The notes under the pieces were generated by a model, which did no database searches, was not told where the DNA came from, and saw only the letters and a program-made list of their open reading frames with translations. A stretch of DNA of 64,000 bases. Source: Streptomyces chumphonensis. GTDB taxonomy: Bacteria > Actinomycetota > Actinomycetes > Streptomycetales > Streptomycetaceae. Positions 1 through 8,065 of this stretch are shown piece by piece. Both the position numbers and the translations under genes were made by a program. Position 1 is the stretch's first letter. Every line of letters starts with the position of its first letter. The stretch covers positions 51,482-115,481 of the forward strand of contig NZ_JACXYU010000017.1 in assembly GCF_014779715.1 (NCBI RefSeq). The letters are read 5' to 3'.

Positions 1-1135
1 AGTCCACGGTTCGTGGGTGCACCCGCAGCAGCTCCGCCGTCCTGCGCCGGTCCAGCCCACAGTCGATGAAGGCGCGCAGCGTCCCCAGGACGGTCGGATG
101 GTCCCCCAGCGGCCGGAGGATGCCGGTGAGCCGGTCCAGGGCGGGGCCGGGGCGGGTGAGCTGGTACTCGAGCAGCACGTCGTCGAGCTGGTACACCCCG
201 GGGGGTCGGCCGCCTGCCTCGGCCACGGCGCGGATCTCCGTCGCGAGGGGCGCGGCGCGCACGATGTCCTCCGGCCCGGCCGCGACCACGCCGACGAGCA
301 GTTCCGCGCCGCATCGCCGACTCAGCCTGCCGACCAGCCCGGCGAGCCGGCCACCGTCCTCGACGACCGGAGCGTGCGACGGCACCTCACGGGGGAGGAG
401 AGCGAGCCCGTCCTTCGGGGTGAGGGTGGCGAGGGCGTGTCCACGGACTTCGTGGTCCAGCTCGGCCCGAAGCCGGCGCAACTTGCGCCGGGCCGCGATC
501 GTGGGGTCCACGCCCGGGGCCCGCTCATCCGGGTGATCACCGATCCCCATGCTGAGCACCAGGTAGGAGGGCGCCAGCCCGAGGCCCGCGCGCTCGGCGG
601 CCTGCGCGGCGGCCTCACCGTCCAGCAACGCGGTCAGCAGCGCCTGGCGCGCCCCGTTCTCCTCGCTCAGGGAGGCCCGCACCTCCTCCGTGTACCCGGC
701 GGCCACGGCCGCTGTGACCTGGCGCAGGTGCCGCATCACGAGGCGGTGTGTGGCGAGGACCGCGCCCACGTCCTCGGGGCGGGCGGTCGCCATCATCGCC
801 TCGAAGCACTGCTCGGTGCCGATGAAATAGGCGTCGACGACCGACTCCAGGGGGATGCCCTCCTCGGCCCGCCGGGCCGCCGAGTGCCGCAGCTCCGCCA
901 GCTCGCCGCCGTCGGGCTGCCGGCCGCTCCGCAGGACCCCGAGGAACATGCGGATGCCGTGCTCGGCGATCTGGGTGATGTCCCGACGCAGTTCCTCCGG
1001 CGGAAGGCTGGCGTATACGGGAACCTCGTCGATCAGTCGCGCCACCAGCCCGGCCGCCAGGTCCGGTGCGCGCACGGCGAGCCGCTGGTGCAGCGGCTCG
1101 CCGTCGACGGTGATCTCCTCCCGGCTCTCGTCCAT
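1..1135 (-). CDS. PucR/CdaR-type transcriptional regulator, C-terminus cut by window edge
   Basis: Probable cytoplasmic transcriptional activator. The reading frame is open to the left edge, so the protein is incomplete (378 codons seen). Residues about 10-160 resemble the RsbRD-type N-terminal sensor domain, the middle resembles the GGDEF-like domain of PucR/CdaR regulators, and the end (CGLDRRRTAELLRVHPRTVD) is the start of the PucR-type C-terminal helix-turn-helix. Roughly 30 residues are missing. The ATG at 1135 has a good Shine-Dalgarno site (AAGGAGG, about 9 nt upstream). It is divergent from the lipase gene, and a long perfect palindrome lies between them, so it may control that gene. 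The ligand cannot be told from sequence. Confidence 0.85.
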   Translation of the reverse strand, partial: MDESREEITVDGEPLHQRLAVRAPDLAAGLVARLIDEVPVYASLPPEELRRDITQIAEHGIRMFLGVLRSGRQPDGGELAELRHSAARRAEEGIPLESVVDAYFIGTEQCFEAMMATARPEDVGAVLATHRLVMRHLRQVTAAVAAGYTEEVRASLSEENGARQALLTALLDGEAAAQAAERAGLGLAPSYLVLSMGIGDHPDERAPGVDPTIAARRKLRRLRAELDHEVRGHALATLTPKDGLALLPREVPSHAPVVEDGGRLAGLVGRLSRRCGAELLVGVVAAGPEDIVRAAPLATEIRAVAEAGGRPPGVYQLDDVLLEYQLTRPGPALDRLTGILRPLGDHPTVLGTLRAFIDCGLDRRRTAELLRVHPRTVD

Positions 1136-1424
1136 CGCGAGCTGCCTCCTTCGCGTTCCGCGGCCCCTGACGGCGCTCGCTGAGGCGGCCGAGCCTAGGG
1201 CAGGAGCTCCGGGAGGCACCCCGTGGTTTGTCACCCGTGACAAACCACGGGGTGCGAAGTCGACCCGCCAGGCCATCGCCGCCCCGGGACCCCGACCATA
1301 ACGTGTTGTCACTCCCGCCACCGTCACCTGCACGGATCAGCCGTCGGAGGCGGAGCGCACGCGCGCTAGGCACCCCTCAGCGGCCGCAGATCATGCGCCG
1401 TTCACCCCCCGACCCGGAGGCTCG
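1136..1424. other. divergent intergenic region between regulator and lipase
   Basis: This 289-base gap between two divergent genes holds the large palindrome at 1217-1254. I see no convincing small gene. The stretch 1300-1420 has no clear near-consensus promoter. Confidence 0.6.
1217..1254. promoter_or_regulatory. perfect 18-bp inverted repeat with 2-nt centre, candidate operator
   Basis: The left arm is CACCCCGTGGTTTGTCAC (1217-1234), the centre is CC, and the right arm is the exact complement (1237-1254). The core TTTGTCAC/GTGACAAA looks like a dimer binding site. It sits 82 bp before the regulator start and 170 bp before the lipase start, a typical place for an operator. It is not next to a gene end and has no following T-run, so a terminator role is less likely. 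Which protein binds is unknown; the adjacent PucR-type regulator is the simplest guess. Confidence 0.6.
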
Positions 1425-2429
1425 ATGTTCTTCCGTGGAAAAAACTCACGTCATGCCAGGCCCAGACGTCTTCCGAGGGCGGCGGCCGTCGGGCTCGCGC
1501 TGGCCCTCGCCACGGTCACGGCTACCCCTTCGGCCCTCGCCGGGTCCGTGGCCGGGGACGCCGACAGCGTCCCGGCGGAGACGTATCCGGTCGGCGGCCT
1601 CAGCACCGCCGTCCACAACATGCTGTACAGCCCCAACGCGGTGGCCGGAGCCAACGACTGGGACTGCGAGCCGTCTCCCGAGCATCCTGAGCCGGTCGTG
1701 CTGGTGCCCGCCACACTCTCGAACATGGGCGGCAACTGGGCCGCACTCTCTCCGATGCTCGCCAACGCCGGGTACTGCGTCTACTCCTTCAACTACGGCA
1801 TGAACGGGCTCTCGCTCGGCCGTTTCGGGGGGCTCACGGACATCTCCGGCAGCGCACGGACCATGAGCGAGTTCGTCGACCGGGTCCTCGCCGCCACGGG
1901 GGCGGAGAAGGTGGACGTGGTCGGTCACTCCCAAGGCGGCATGATGCCGCACTACTACGTCAAACGGCTCGGGGGCGCCGACACGGTCGACGACTTCGTC
2001 GCGCTGGCCCCCAGCAACCACGGCACCACCAGCGCCGGGCTCCTCCACCTCAGGGACTTCATCGACCCGTTCGGGATCATCGACGTCCTCCTCACCCGCC
2101 TCGACCTGGCCGGACTGGCGCAGCAGGCGGAGGGCTCGCGGTTCCAGACCGCTCTCTTCGGGGACGGCGACACCGTGCCCGGCCCGCACTACACGGTCAT
2201 CCAGACCCGGAACGACAAGGTCGTCACGCCGTACACCAACGCGTTCCTCGACGCCGAGCCCGGAACCGAGGTCACCAACATCCTGCTGCAGGACCAGTGC
2301 CCAAACGATCCGGTCGGACACATGGGGCTCTTCCTGGACGGGCCGGCCCTCCAGCACGTGATCAACGCACTCGGTGACGGCCCGGCCGACTTCCGGCCCA
2401 GTTGCACGGACTACGGCCCGCGCTTCTGA
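1425..2429 (+). CDS. secreted lipase/esterase, alpha/beta hydrolase
   Basis: Extracellular lipase or esterase of 334 residues. The N-terminus has a basic segment, then a hydrophobic core (about residues 19-38) ending in a likely signal peptidase site after ALA. The nucleophile elbow GHSQGG places the catalytic serine at residue 169. An aspartate in NDKVVTPY and the histidine in DPVGHMGL fit the rest of the triad. The sequence style (VDVVGHSQGG, APSNHGTT) matches the class 2 lipases common in Streptomyces. The ATG has GGAGG 5 nt upstream. It ends in a strong hairpin terminator. Substrate chain length cannot be inferred. Confidence 0.88.
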   Translation: MFFRGKNSRHARPRRLPRAAAVGLALALATVTATPSALAGSVAGDADSVPAETYPVGGLSTAVHNMLYSPNAVAGANDWDCEPSPEHPEPVVLVPATLSNMGGNWAALSPMLANAGYCVYSFNYGMNGLSLGRFGGLTDISGSARTMSEFVDRVLAATGAEKVDVVGHSQGGMMPHYYVKRLGGADTVDDFVALAPSNHGTTSAGLLHLRDFIDPFGIIDVLLTRLDLAGLAQQAEGSRFQTALFGDGDTVPGPHYTVIQTRNDKVVTPYTNAFLDAEPGTEVTNILLQDQCPNDPVGHMGLFLDGPALQHVINALGDGPADFRPSCTDYGPRF

Positions 2430-2438
2430 GCCTCATCC

Positions 2439-2486
2439 GGCCGTCCGGTGTGCGACCGACCCGCGTCGGTCGCACACCGGACGGCC
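2439..2486 (+). terminator. long hairpin terminator after lipase
   Basis: Perfect 22-bp inverted repeat (arms 2439-2460 and 2465-2486) with the 4-nt loop CCGC, starting 9 bp after the lipase stop. There is no T-run, as is usual for Streptomyces terminators. Confidence 0.85.
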
Positions 2487-2581
2487 CGTAGCGCCGTGAG
2501 CGGGCGTCACTGGACGGCGGCGCCGCCGGAAGGGGCCCCTCGCCTGACGTCCCAGCCCCTCAGCGAGAACCCGGAGAAACC

Positions 2582-3925
2582 GTGCCCACCCCCCTGCCCG
2601 ACCTGACGGAGAAGCTGCCCCCGCTGCAGGCACGCAATGCCTGGCGCGTACTGTTCCTCCTCGCCCTGATCAACCTGCTGAACTTCTACGACCGCACGAT
2701 CCCGGCGGCCGTCGTCGAGCCGATCAAGGCGGAGTTCGGCCTCGCCGACACCCACATCGGGGTGCTCGGCGGCGCCTTCACCGTGGTCTACGCGGGCGCC
2801 GGTCTCCACCTGGGCAAGCTCGCCGACCGGGCCTCCCGCAAGCGCGTGATGGGCTGGGGGCTCGTGGCCTGGAGCGGCTTCACGGCGGCCAGCGGTGCCG
2901 TCGTCAACTTCGCTACGCTCCTCCTGACCCGGCTGGGGGTCGGAGTGGGAGAGGCGGCCTACGCGCCGGCGGCGAACTCCACGATCGCCGACCTGTTTCC
3001 TCCGCAGAAGCGGTCGCGTGCGGTCGCGGTGTTCTCCCTCGGTCTGCCGCTCGGGCTGACGCTGGCGTTCTTCACCACCGGGGCGATGGTGGACGCGTTC
3101 GGCTCCTGGCGGGCGCCGTTCCTCGTGGCCTCGGTACCGGGACTGCTCCTGGCAGCAGCGGTGTTCGTGATGCGCGAGCCCGTCCGGGGCGCGTCGGAGA
3201 GGCTGGCCGCCCCGACCGCCGAGGTCGATCGCCCGATCCGGACCCTCCTGGCCGTGCCCACCATGCGCTGGCTCGTCGTCAGCGGCATCGGCCTGCAGGT
3301 GGCCTCGTACTCGGTGGCCACCTTTCTGGTGCCGCTGTTCCAGCGCTGGTTCGGCGCGTCGCTGACCGTGGCCGCGACCAACACGGGCGTCGTGCTGGGC
3401 CTCACCGGGCTGGTGGGCCTACTGCTGGGCGGCTTCGTGGCCGACCGGGCGGCCCGGCGGTCTCCGAGGGGGCGGGTTCTCGTGGGGGCGGGGTGCCTGA
3501 CCGCCGCAGTGCCGCTGACTCTTGCTGCGCTGCTGCTGGACCGAGGACGGTCGGGACTGTTCGTCGTGCTCTTCGGCCTGGGCTGGCTGCTCGTCTACCA
3601 GTACTACACCGCCGTCTACCCGGCGATCGCCGACATCGTGGCGCCGGGGCTGCGTTCGACGGCGGTTGCCGTCTACTTCGCGGCGATGTACCTCCTGGGA
3701 GGCGCGATCGGCCCCGTCGTCACGGGTGTGCTCTCCGACCGCATCGCCGACGCGCAGGGCGGCGCGAGCGAGGCCGCTGCCGAGGCACGGGGCTTGCACG
3801 ACAGCCTCCTGTTCGTCGTGCCCCCGTCCCTGGCGCTCACCGCGCTCGCCCTCTACCTGGCGGCCCGGACCATTCACGCCGACCACGACGCGCGGCTTCG
3901 GCGGCCGGTCGCTGAGTCCCGGTGA
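2582..3925 (+). CDS. MFS transporter, spinster-like
   Basis: Twelve-helix major facilitator permease of 447 residues in the cytoplasmic membrane. The first helix contains the FYDRTIP motif, and the loop between helices 2 and 3 reads GKLADRASRKRVMGWG, the classic MFS signature. The helix 4 region GVGEAAYAPAANSTIADLFPP is typical of the spinster-like branch. The start is GTG, preceded by a purine-rich GGAGAAACC. It follows the lipase on the same strand but is separated by a strong terminator, so it probably has its own transcript. The substrate is not predictable; a lipid-related or small organic compound is possible. Confidence 0.85.
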   Translation: MPTPLPDLTEKLPPLQARNAWRVLFLLALINLLNFYDRTIPAAVVEPIKAEFGLADTHIGVLGGAFTVVYAGAGLHLGKLADRASRKRVMGWGLVAWSGFTAASGAVVNFATLLLTRLGVGVGEAAYAPAANSTIADLFPPQKRSRAVAVFSLGLPLGLTLAFFTTGAMVDAFGSWRAPFLVASVPGLLLAAAVFVMREPVRGASERLAAPTAEVDRPIRTLLAVPTMRWLVVSGIGLQVASYSVATFLVPLFQRWFGASLTVAATNTGVVLGLTGLVGLLLGGFVADRAARRSPRGRVLVGAGCLTAAVPLTLAALLLDRGRSGLFVVLFGLGWLLVYQYYTAVYPAIADIVAPGLRSTAVAVYFAAMYLLGGAIGPVVTGVLSDRIADAQGGASEAAAEARGLHDSLLFVVPPSLALTALALYLAARTIHADHDARLRRPVAESR

Positions 3926-3948
3926 CAAGAAGGGGCTGCGCTGACGTC

Positions 3949-4458
3949 TCAGCCGCGCCCGGGGAGGGTGACGTCCGCCCGGGGGGAGTCCGGTGACGCG
4001 TGGCCCGCCGCGTCGACGGCCCGCACCGTGAAGGTGTAGCTGATCCCCGGCTCCAGCCCGGTGATCTCCGTCTCCAGGGTGTCGGCCCCGACCTCGGCCA
4101 CCGGGGTGGCCGTCCCCTGCTGGAAGACCTGGTACGTCGCGACGGCCGATCCGCCGTCCGGGCCGGCGGGCGGCTCCCAGCTCAGCCGTACGGTGCCGGA
4201 GTCCACCGCGCGTACCGCGAGGTGCTGCGGCGGCGCGGGCGGTGCGGGGGCCGCCTGCGGCCCGGACGTCGGGGGCGCCGGCCGTGGTGCCGTTCCGACG
4301 GGCGGGTGCGACGCCTCGGTCGGGACGTCCGGGCGGGCCGTGGCGCTGCCGGACACCCCCGCCGTCAGGACGAGGGCCAGCACCGCCACGACGGTGCGGG
4401 CCCTCGGCCCGCTGCCGGGCGCGCCGCCCGGCGTGTCGACCGGATGCCTGCGTGCCAC
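3949..4458 (-). CDS. secreted fibronectin type III domain protein
   Basis: Small exported protein of 169 residues. It has an N-terminal signal or anchor segment (about residues 20-42), a proline/alanine-rich linker (about 45-80) and one fibronectin type III domain (about 82-167) with the expected SWEPP and YTFTVRAVD strands. No catalytic domain is present, so it is likely a wall-associated or extracellular binding protein. The GTG start has GGGAGG 6 nt upstream. It converges with the MFS gene with only 23 bp between. Its function is unknown. Confidence 0.75.
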   Translation of the reverse strand: MARRHPVDTPGGAPGSGPRARTVVAVLALVLTAGVSGSATARPDVPTEASHPPVGTAPRPAPPTSGPQAAPAPPAPPQHLAVRAVDSGTVRLSWEPPAGPDGGSAVATYQVFQQGTATPVAEVGADTLETEITGLEPGISYTFTVRAVDAAGHASPDSPRADVTLPGRG

Positions 4459-4572
4459 CGGAGACCTCCCGAGGGGTGGGGCATGGATGCCGATGCCTGT
4501 CCGATAAGAGCGAATCCTGCTTATTGTGCGGCAGGCCCCGTCACGCTCCGCAAGTCGGCGCGCACGTCGGCA

Positions 4573-4627
4573 CGACGACGAGGGCCCGTCCGGACGGTGC
4601 TGTCGTCCGGACGGGCCCTCGTCGTCG
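4573..4627 (-). terminator. 24-bp-stem terminator after the sigma factor gene
   Basis: Perfect inverted repeat with arms 4573-4596 and 4604-4627 and the 7-nt loop GTGCTGT. It begins 11 bp beyond the stop codon of the sigma factor gene on the minus strand. Confidence 0.85.
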
Positions 4628-4638
4628 GGCGGGGTGGC

Positions 4639-5520
4639 TCACTCCTCGACGAGGAGCCCCTTGCGCAGCTTGCCCAGCGTGCGGGCGAGGAGGCGCGAGA
4701 CGTGCATCTGGGAGATGCCCAGCTCCTCGCCGATCTCGGACTGCGTCATGTTCGCCACGAAGCGCAGGGAGAGGATGTGCCGGTCGCGGGCCGGCAGCTC
4801 GGCGATGAGCGGCTTGAGGGACTCGACGTACTCGATGCCCTCCAGGCCGTGGTCCTCGTAGCCGATGCGGTCGGCGAGGGCGCCCTCGGAGTCGTCCTCC
4901 TCCGGCTGGGCGTCGAGGGAGCTGGCGGTGTAGGCGTTGCTCGCCGCCATGCCCTCCACGACCTCCTCGCGGGAGATGTTCAGCCGCTGGGCCAGCTCGG
5001 TGACGGTCGGGGCGCGGTCGAGGGACTGGGCCAGCTCGTCGCTCGCCTTGGCCAGGTCCAGGCGCAGCTCCTGGAGCCGGCGCGGCACCCGGACGGACCA
5101 GGAGGTGTCACGGAAGAAGCGCTTGATCTCGCCGATGATCGTCGGCATCGCGAAGGTGGGGAACTCCACGCCCCGGTTGCTCTCGAACCGGTCGATGGCC
5201 TTGATGAGGCCGATCGTCCCCACCTGGACGATGTCCTCCATCGGCTCGCTGCGGGAGCGGAAGCGGGAGGCGGCGAACTTGACCAGGGCCAGGTTCAGCT
5301 CGACCAGGGTGTTGCGGACGTAGGCGTGCTCGTGCGTTCCCTCCTCCGCCGCCGCCAGACGCTCGAAGAGCGTCTTGGACAGGGCCCGCGCGTCGTGCGG
5401 GGCGACCTCGTCGAACGGGGGCATCGCGGGAAGGCGGGTGAAGGCGGCGTCGGGGTCGGCGCCGTCGGAGCCCTCGCGAAGGGTGCGCTCGGCGTCTACC
5501 TCGTCGAGCTGGGGTGACAT
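4639..5520 (-). CDS. sigI: SigB/SigF-family alternative sigma factor, SigI-like
   Basis: RNA polymerase sigma factor of 293 residues from the general-stress/sporulation group. Region 2 is seen at about residues 75-150 (DIVQVGTIGLIKAIDRFESNRGVEFPTFA split over helices, then IKRFFRD), region 3 at about 155-215, and region 4 with the helix-turn-helix MTQSEIGEELGISQMHVSRLL at about 250-285. It has no anti-sigma domain of its own. A divergent STAS antagonist and an ATPase-type anti-sigma kinase lie just upstream, the partner-switching layout known for S. coelicolor SigI-ArsI-PrsI. The nearby POT transporter, GtrA and purK-purE order also fits that locus. ATG 5520 has GAGGAGG 7 nt upstream. The paralogue assignment is by synteny from memory. 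Confidence 0.82.
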   Translation of the reverse strand: MSPQLDEVDAERTLREGSDGADPDAAFTRLPAMPPFDEVAPHDARALSKTLFERLAAAEEGTHEHAYVRNTLVELNLALVKFAASRFRSRSEPMEDIVQVGTIGLIKAIDRFESNRGVEFPTFAMPTIIGEIKRFFRDTSWSVRVPRRLQELRLDLAKASDELAQSLDRAPTVTELAQRLNISREEVVEGMAASNAYTASSLDAQPEEDDSEGALADRIGYEDHGLEGIEYVESLKPLIAELPARDRHILSLRFVANMTQSEIGEELGISQMHVSRLLARTLGKLRKGLLVEE

Positions 5521-5669
5521 GACGTGTCCTCCTCATTGACCGGCATCAGGCTGCCGGGGCCGTGACGTGCACTGCGAGGTGCGGCGCCTCCATGGCTGAC
5601 GTGTGGGCTCGTTCCTCTTAGGGGTATCGGGTGGTGCGGAGGCATGGCAAGTGCGGTATGCCGAGTGAG

Positions 5670-5696
5670 GGTTTTATGTCGCTTTTGCTCGGGTAC
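5670..5696 (+). promoter_or_regulatory. SigB-type promoter before the antagonist gene
   Basis: GGTTTT (5670-5675), a 15-nt spacer, and GGGTAC (5691-5696) match the GTTT...GGGTA form recognised by SigB/SigF-family sigma factors in Streptomyces. It points toward the antagonist gene starting at 5799. This suggests that the neighbouring sigma factor may drive its own control genes. A second GGGTAT sits at 5622-5627 with a weaker -35. Confidence 0.6.
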
Positions 5697-5798
5697 CGGT
5701 CGCGGGCGTCAAGGCGTAAGGTTCGAACGTGCGAACACGGGGGTCGAGGAGAGCGCGGCAACGGGCGGGACCGGCCGTGAAGAGCAGGTGAGGTGTGC

Positions 5799-6182
5799 AT
5801 GGACCGGGGAATGCCCGGGAGTACGAGCAACAGGGGACGGCTCACGGTTGAGGTGCGCCGGGAGGGTGAGACCGCGGTCATCGCGCCCGAAGGTGAGCTT
5901 GACCACCACACGGCCGATGTGTTGCGTGCGCCACTCCGTTCCTCGGTGGAGGAGGGCTGCACCCGTCTCCTCGTGGACTGTTCCCGGCTGGAGTTCCTGG
6001 ACTCCACCGGGCTCAACGTGCTGCTGGCCGCCCGGCTGGAGGCCGAGGCCGTCGGCGGGACCGTCCACCTCGCGGCGATGCGCCCCGTCGTCGCCCGCGT
6101 CTTCGAGATCACCGGTGCGGGCGCCGTCTTCACCGTGCACGAGACGCTCGCCGACGCCCTGCGGGAGCTGCCCGACACATGA
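5799..6182 (+). CDS. arsI: STAS-domain anti-sigma factor antagonist (ArsI-like)
   Basis: Anti-anti-sigma protein of 127 residues with one STAS domain. The phosphorylation-site region is SRLEFLDSTGLNVLLAA, where the serine or threonine after LD is the expected target of the kinase. When unphosphorylated, such proteins bind the anti-sigma kinase and free the sigma factor. ATG 5799 was chosen because a GGTGAGG ribosome site lies about 5 nt upstream; an in-frame GTG at 5793 and an ATG at 5811 are alternatives. It lies between the divergent sigma factor gene and the anti-sigma kinase gene, and a SigB-type promoter is seen about 100 bp upstream. Confidence 0.82.
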   Translation: MDRGMPGSTSNRGRLTVEVRREGETAVIAPEGELDHHTADVLRAPLRSSVEEGCTRLLVDCSRLEFLDSTGLNVLLAARLEAEAVGGTVHLAAMRPVVARVFEITGAGAVFTVHETLADALRELPDT

Positions 6183-6329
6183 TCAAGCGCGGCGCGCCGT
6201 GTGCCGCGTAATCCGCGTCACACGAGCCTGGCCGAATCCGTGGGTGTTCCCTCGGAGTGGCCGGGCAGGAGACCCTCTGTATCTGCTGGCGGCAAAGTCC
6301 AACACGGGAACCGGTGAGGTGAAGGACTC

Positions 6330-6833
6330 ATGAGCACCACCCGGCCCTCTCCGGCGGGCGACGTCGGCCCGGAGCCCGAAAGTGCTGCGGGGCCCCACCT
6401 CGCGTCGGCCGGACAAGTGCGCGAGCTGCGCCAGGTCCGCAGGCTCCGCCTCCTCGGTGTGAGCGGCGCCGTCCAGCGTGCCCGTGACTTCTGCCGCGAG
6501 GCCCTGCACGACTGGGAGTGGCTGCCGGCCAACGGGCAGGACGACCAGGCCGCGGCCGAGGACGTGCTGCTGGTCGTCTCGGAGCTGGTCACCAACGCCT
6601 GTCTGCACGCGGGTGGCCCGCAGGAGGTCCGCATCACCCGCGGCCAGAAGTCGGTACGCCTGGAGGTGCTGGACGGCGGCGACGGGCAGCCGGCGCCGCG
6701 CACCCCGCACCGGGCCGGCCGGCCCGGCGGGCACGGCATGTTCATCGTGCAGCGCCTGTGCGCGGACTGGGGTGTCGCCCACGCCTCCGACGGCCTCGGG
6801 AAGACGGTCTGGGCCGAGCTGGCCCAGCCCTGA
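6330..6833 (+). CDS. prsI: RsbW-like anti-sigma kinase (HATPase domain, PrsI-like)
   Basis: Protein of 167 residues with a single GHKL ATPase domain (about residues 60-160). The N box reads VVSELVTNACLHAG, the G1 region LEVLDGGDGQPAP, and the G2 box GRPGGHGMFIVQRL. Proteins of this form bind a SigB-family sigma factor and phosphorylate a STAS antagonist. The adjacent antagonist and sigma genes support that role. The N-terminal 35 residues are poorly ordered. The ATG follows a GTGAAGG site. The gap of 147 bp after the antagonist gene may allow separate expression. Confidence 0.78.
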   Translation: MSTTRPSPAGDVGPEPESAAGPHLASAGQVRELRQVRRLRLLGVSGAVQRARDFCREALHDWEWLPANGQDDQAAAEDVLLVVSELVTNACLHAGGPQEVRITRGQKSVRLEVLDGGDGQPAPRTPHRAGRPGGHGMFIVQRLCADWGVAHASDGLGKTVWAELAQP

Positions 6834-6880
6834 GCCCTCCCCTTCGGGGCCGGCCCCGGCGGGCGAGCCCCTGTCCCGGG

Positions 6881-7921
6881 TCACGTCGCCGGAACCAGAC
6901 TCTTCAGCAGGGCGAGGGCCTCCGCCAGGCCGCGCGGCCGGTGTGCGTGAGCCGCCGGAGCCCCCGCCCAACCGGGACCGGCGGTGAGGACCGCCGGCCG
7001 CACGCGCGCCCCCCGCACGCCCCAGGCCGTCCGGGCCAGGTGCTCCGCGAACGCCCGGCTCGACGTCGAGCGTGACTGGGACCACAGGACGACCGCCGTG
7101 GGCCCGGTCCGCCGGACGGTCTCCTCCACGGCGGGCGCGGGGACGGCCGCCCCGAGCATCAGCAGCGGGACGCCGAGCGGAGCGCAGGCGGCGGCGAGCG
7201 CCTCCAGCGGCAGCGCGTGCAGCTCGCCGGGCATGCAGGCCAGCACGACGGGGGGCGCGTCGGCGCGGCCCCCGTCGTGCTGGCCCGCGTGACCGGCCGG
7301 GACCCCGGTGACGGAGGCGGCCCGCAGCGTCGCGGAGACGTGCCAGGACAGCAGGTGCTCGACCTCCACGTACCGGTCGCCCTCGGACGCCCACTTGCGC
7401 CCCACGGCCCGCAGCGCGGGCATCATCACCTCGTCCCACGCCTCCACCAGGCCGTAGGCGGCGATGGCGGCGCTCAGCGCCTGTTCGACCGCCCGCGCGT
7501 CGAGCCGCATCGCGGCCCGTGCCAGGCCACGGCACTCCGGCCGGACCCCGCCGCCCAGCGGCAGGCCGCCCCCGGCCCCCGGGCGGGCCGCACCGGCCCG
7601 CGACCCGTCGGCACCGGCCCCCTCGGCCCCGGCCGCGTCCGGAGCGGCGACCGCCGGGACGTCGGGCGGCCGCGCGCCCCGCAGCGCGGCCGCGGCCGCC
7701 TCGGCGGGGGCCAGGCCCGTGGCCGTCAGCCGACACATCTCCTCCAGCATCCGGACGTCGTCCGGCGTCCAGCGCCGGTGCCGTCCCTCGGCACGCGCCG
7801 TGGGGCCGACGCCGTACCGCCGGTCCCAGGAGCGCAACGTCGTCGGGGAGACGCCGAGCCGCCGGGAGACGGCTCCCGTGGTCAGCCCCGCCGTGGCCTG
7901 TGGAGTGTCCATGCCTGCCAT
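6881..7921 (-). CDS. MerR-family regulator with C-terminal cobalamin-binding-type domain
   Basis: DNA-binding protein of 346 residues. The N-terminus (about 12-80) is a MerR helix-turn-helix with the signature TGAVSRRLGVSPTTLRSWDRRYG. An alanine/glycine-rich linker follows, then a four-helix segment containing WASEGDRYVEVEHLLSWH, related to the W...EH motif of LitR/CarH regulators but one residue longer. The final Rossmann-like part has PGELHALPLEAL, which keeps the histidine that binds cobalt in B12-type domains but has proline in place of the usual glycine. Cofactor binding is therefore uncertain. ATG 7912 is an alternative start with a slightly better ribosome site. It diverges from an ECF sigma gene. 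Confidence 0.75.
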   Translation of the reverse strand: MAGMDTPQATAGLTTGAVSRRLGVSPTTLRSWDRRYGVGPTARAEGRHRRWTPDDVRMLEEMCRLTATGLAPAEAAAAALRGARPPDVPAVAAPDAAGAEGAGADGSRAGAARPGAGGGLPLGGGVRPECRGLARAAMRLDARAVEQALSAAIAAYGLVEAWDEVMMPALRAVGRKWASEGDRYVEVEHLLSWHVSATLRAASVTGVPAGHAGQHDGGRADAPPVVLACMPGELHALPLEALAAACAPLGVPLLMLGAAVPAPAVEETVRRTGPTAVVLWSQSRSTSSRAFAEHLARTAWGVRGARVRPAVLTAGPGWAGAPAAHAHRPRGLAEALALLKSLVPAT

Positions 7922-7933
7922 GATACGACGCAC

Positions 7934-7965
7934 AATCAATGCAAGTTGCTCCCGTTGCGTCGATT
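7934..7965. promoter_or_regulatory. imperfect inverted repeat in MerR/ECF divergent promoter region
   Basis: AATCAATGCAA (7934-7944) and TTGCGTCGATT (7955-7965) form an inverted repeat matching at 9 of 11 positions with a 10-bp centre. It lies just upstream of the MerR start and about 100 bp before the ECF sigma start. This is a plausible operator for the MerR protein. No other repeat is obvious in the gap. Confidence 0.4.
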
Positions 7966-8065
7966 CACGATGCTCGCAGACAACGAGACCGGCCGGACCG
8001 GCAGTGCGTCGGACCGGCCCCGGAACCCGCACCCCGGGTCCGGCCGTCGGCGGGAGGAGCCCTCC

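Noticed and set aside
17..1183. Long plus-strand open frame at the left edge
   Set aside because: Its translation is low-complexity; the minus strand carries a PucR-type regulator with a good start and motifs.
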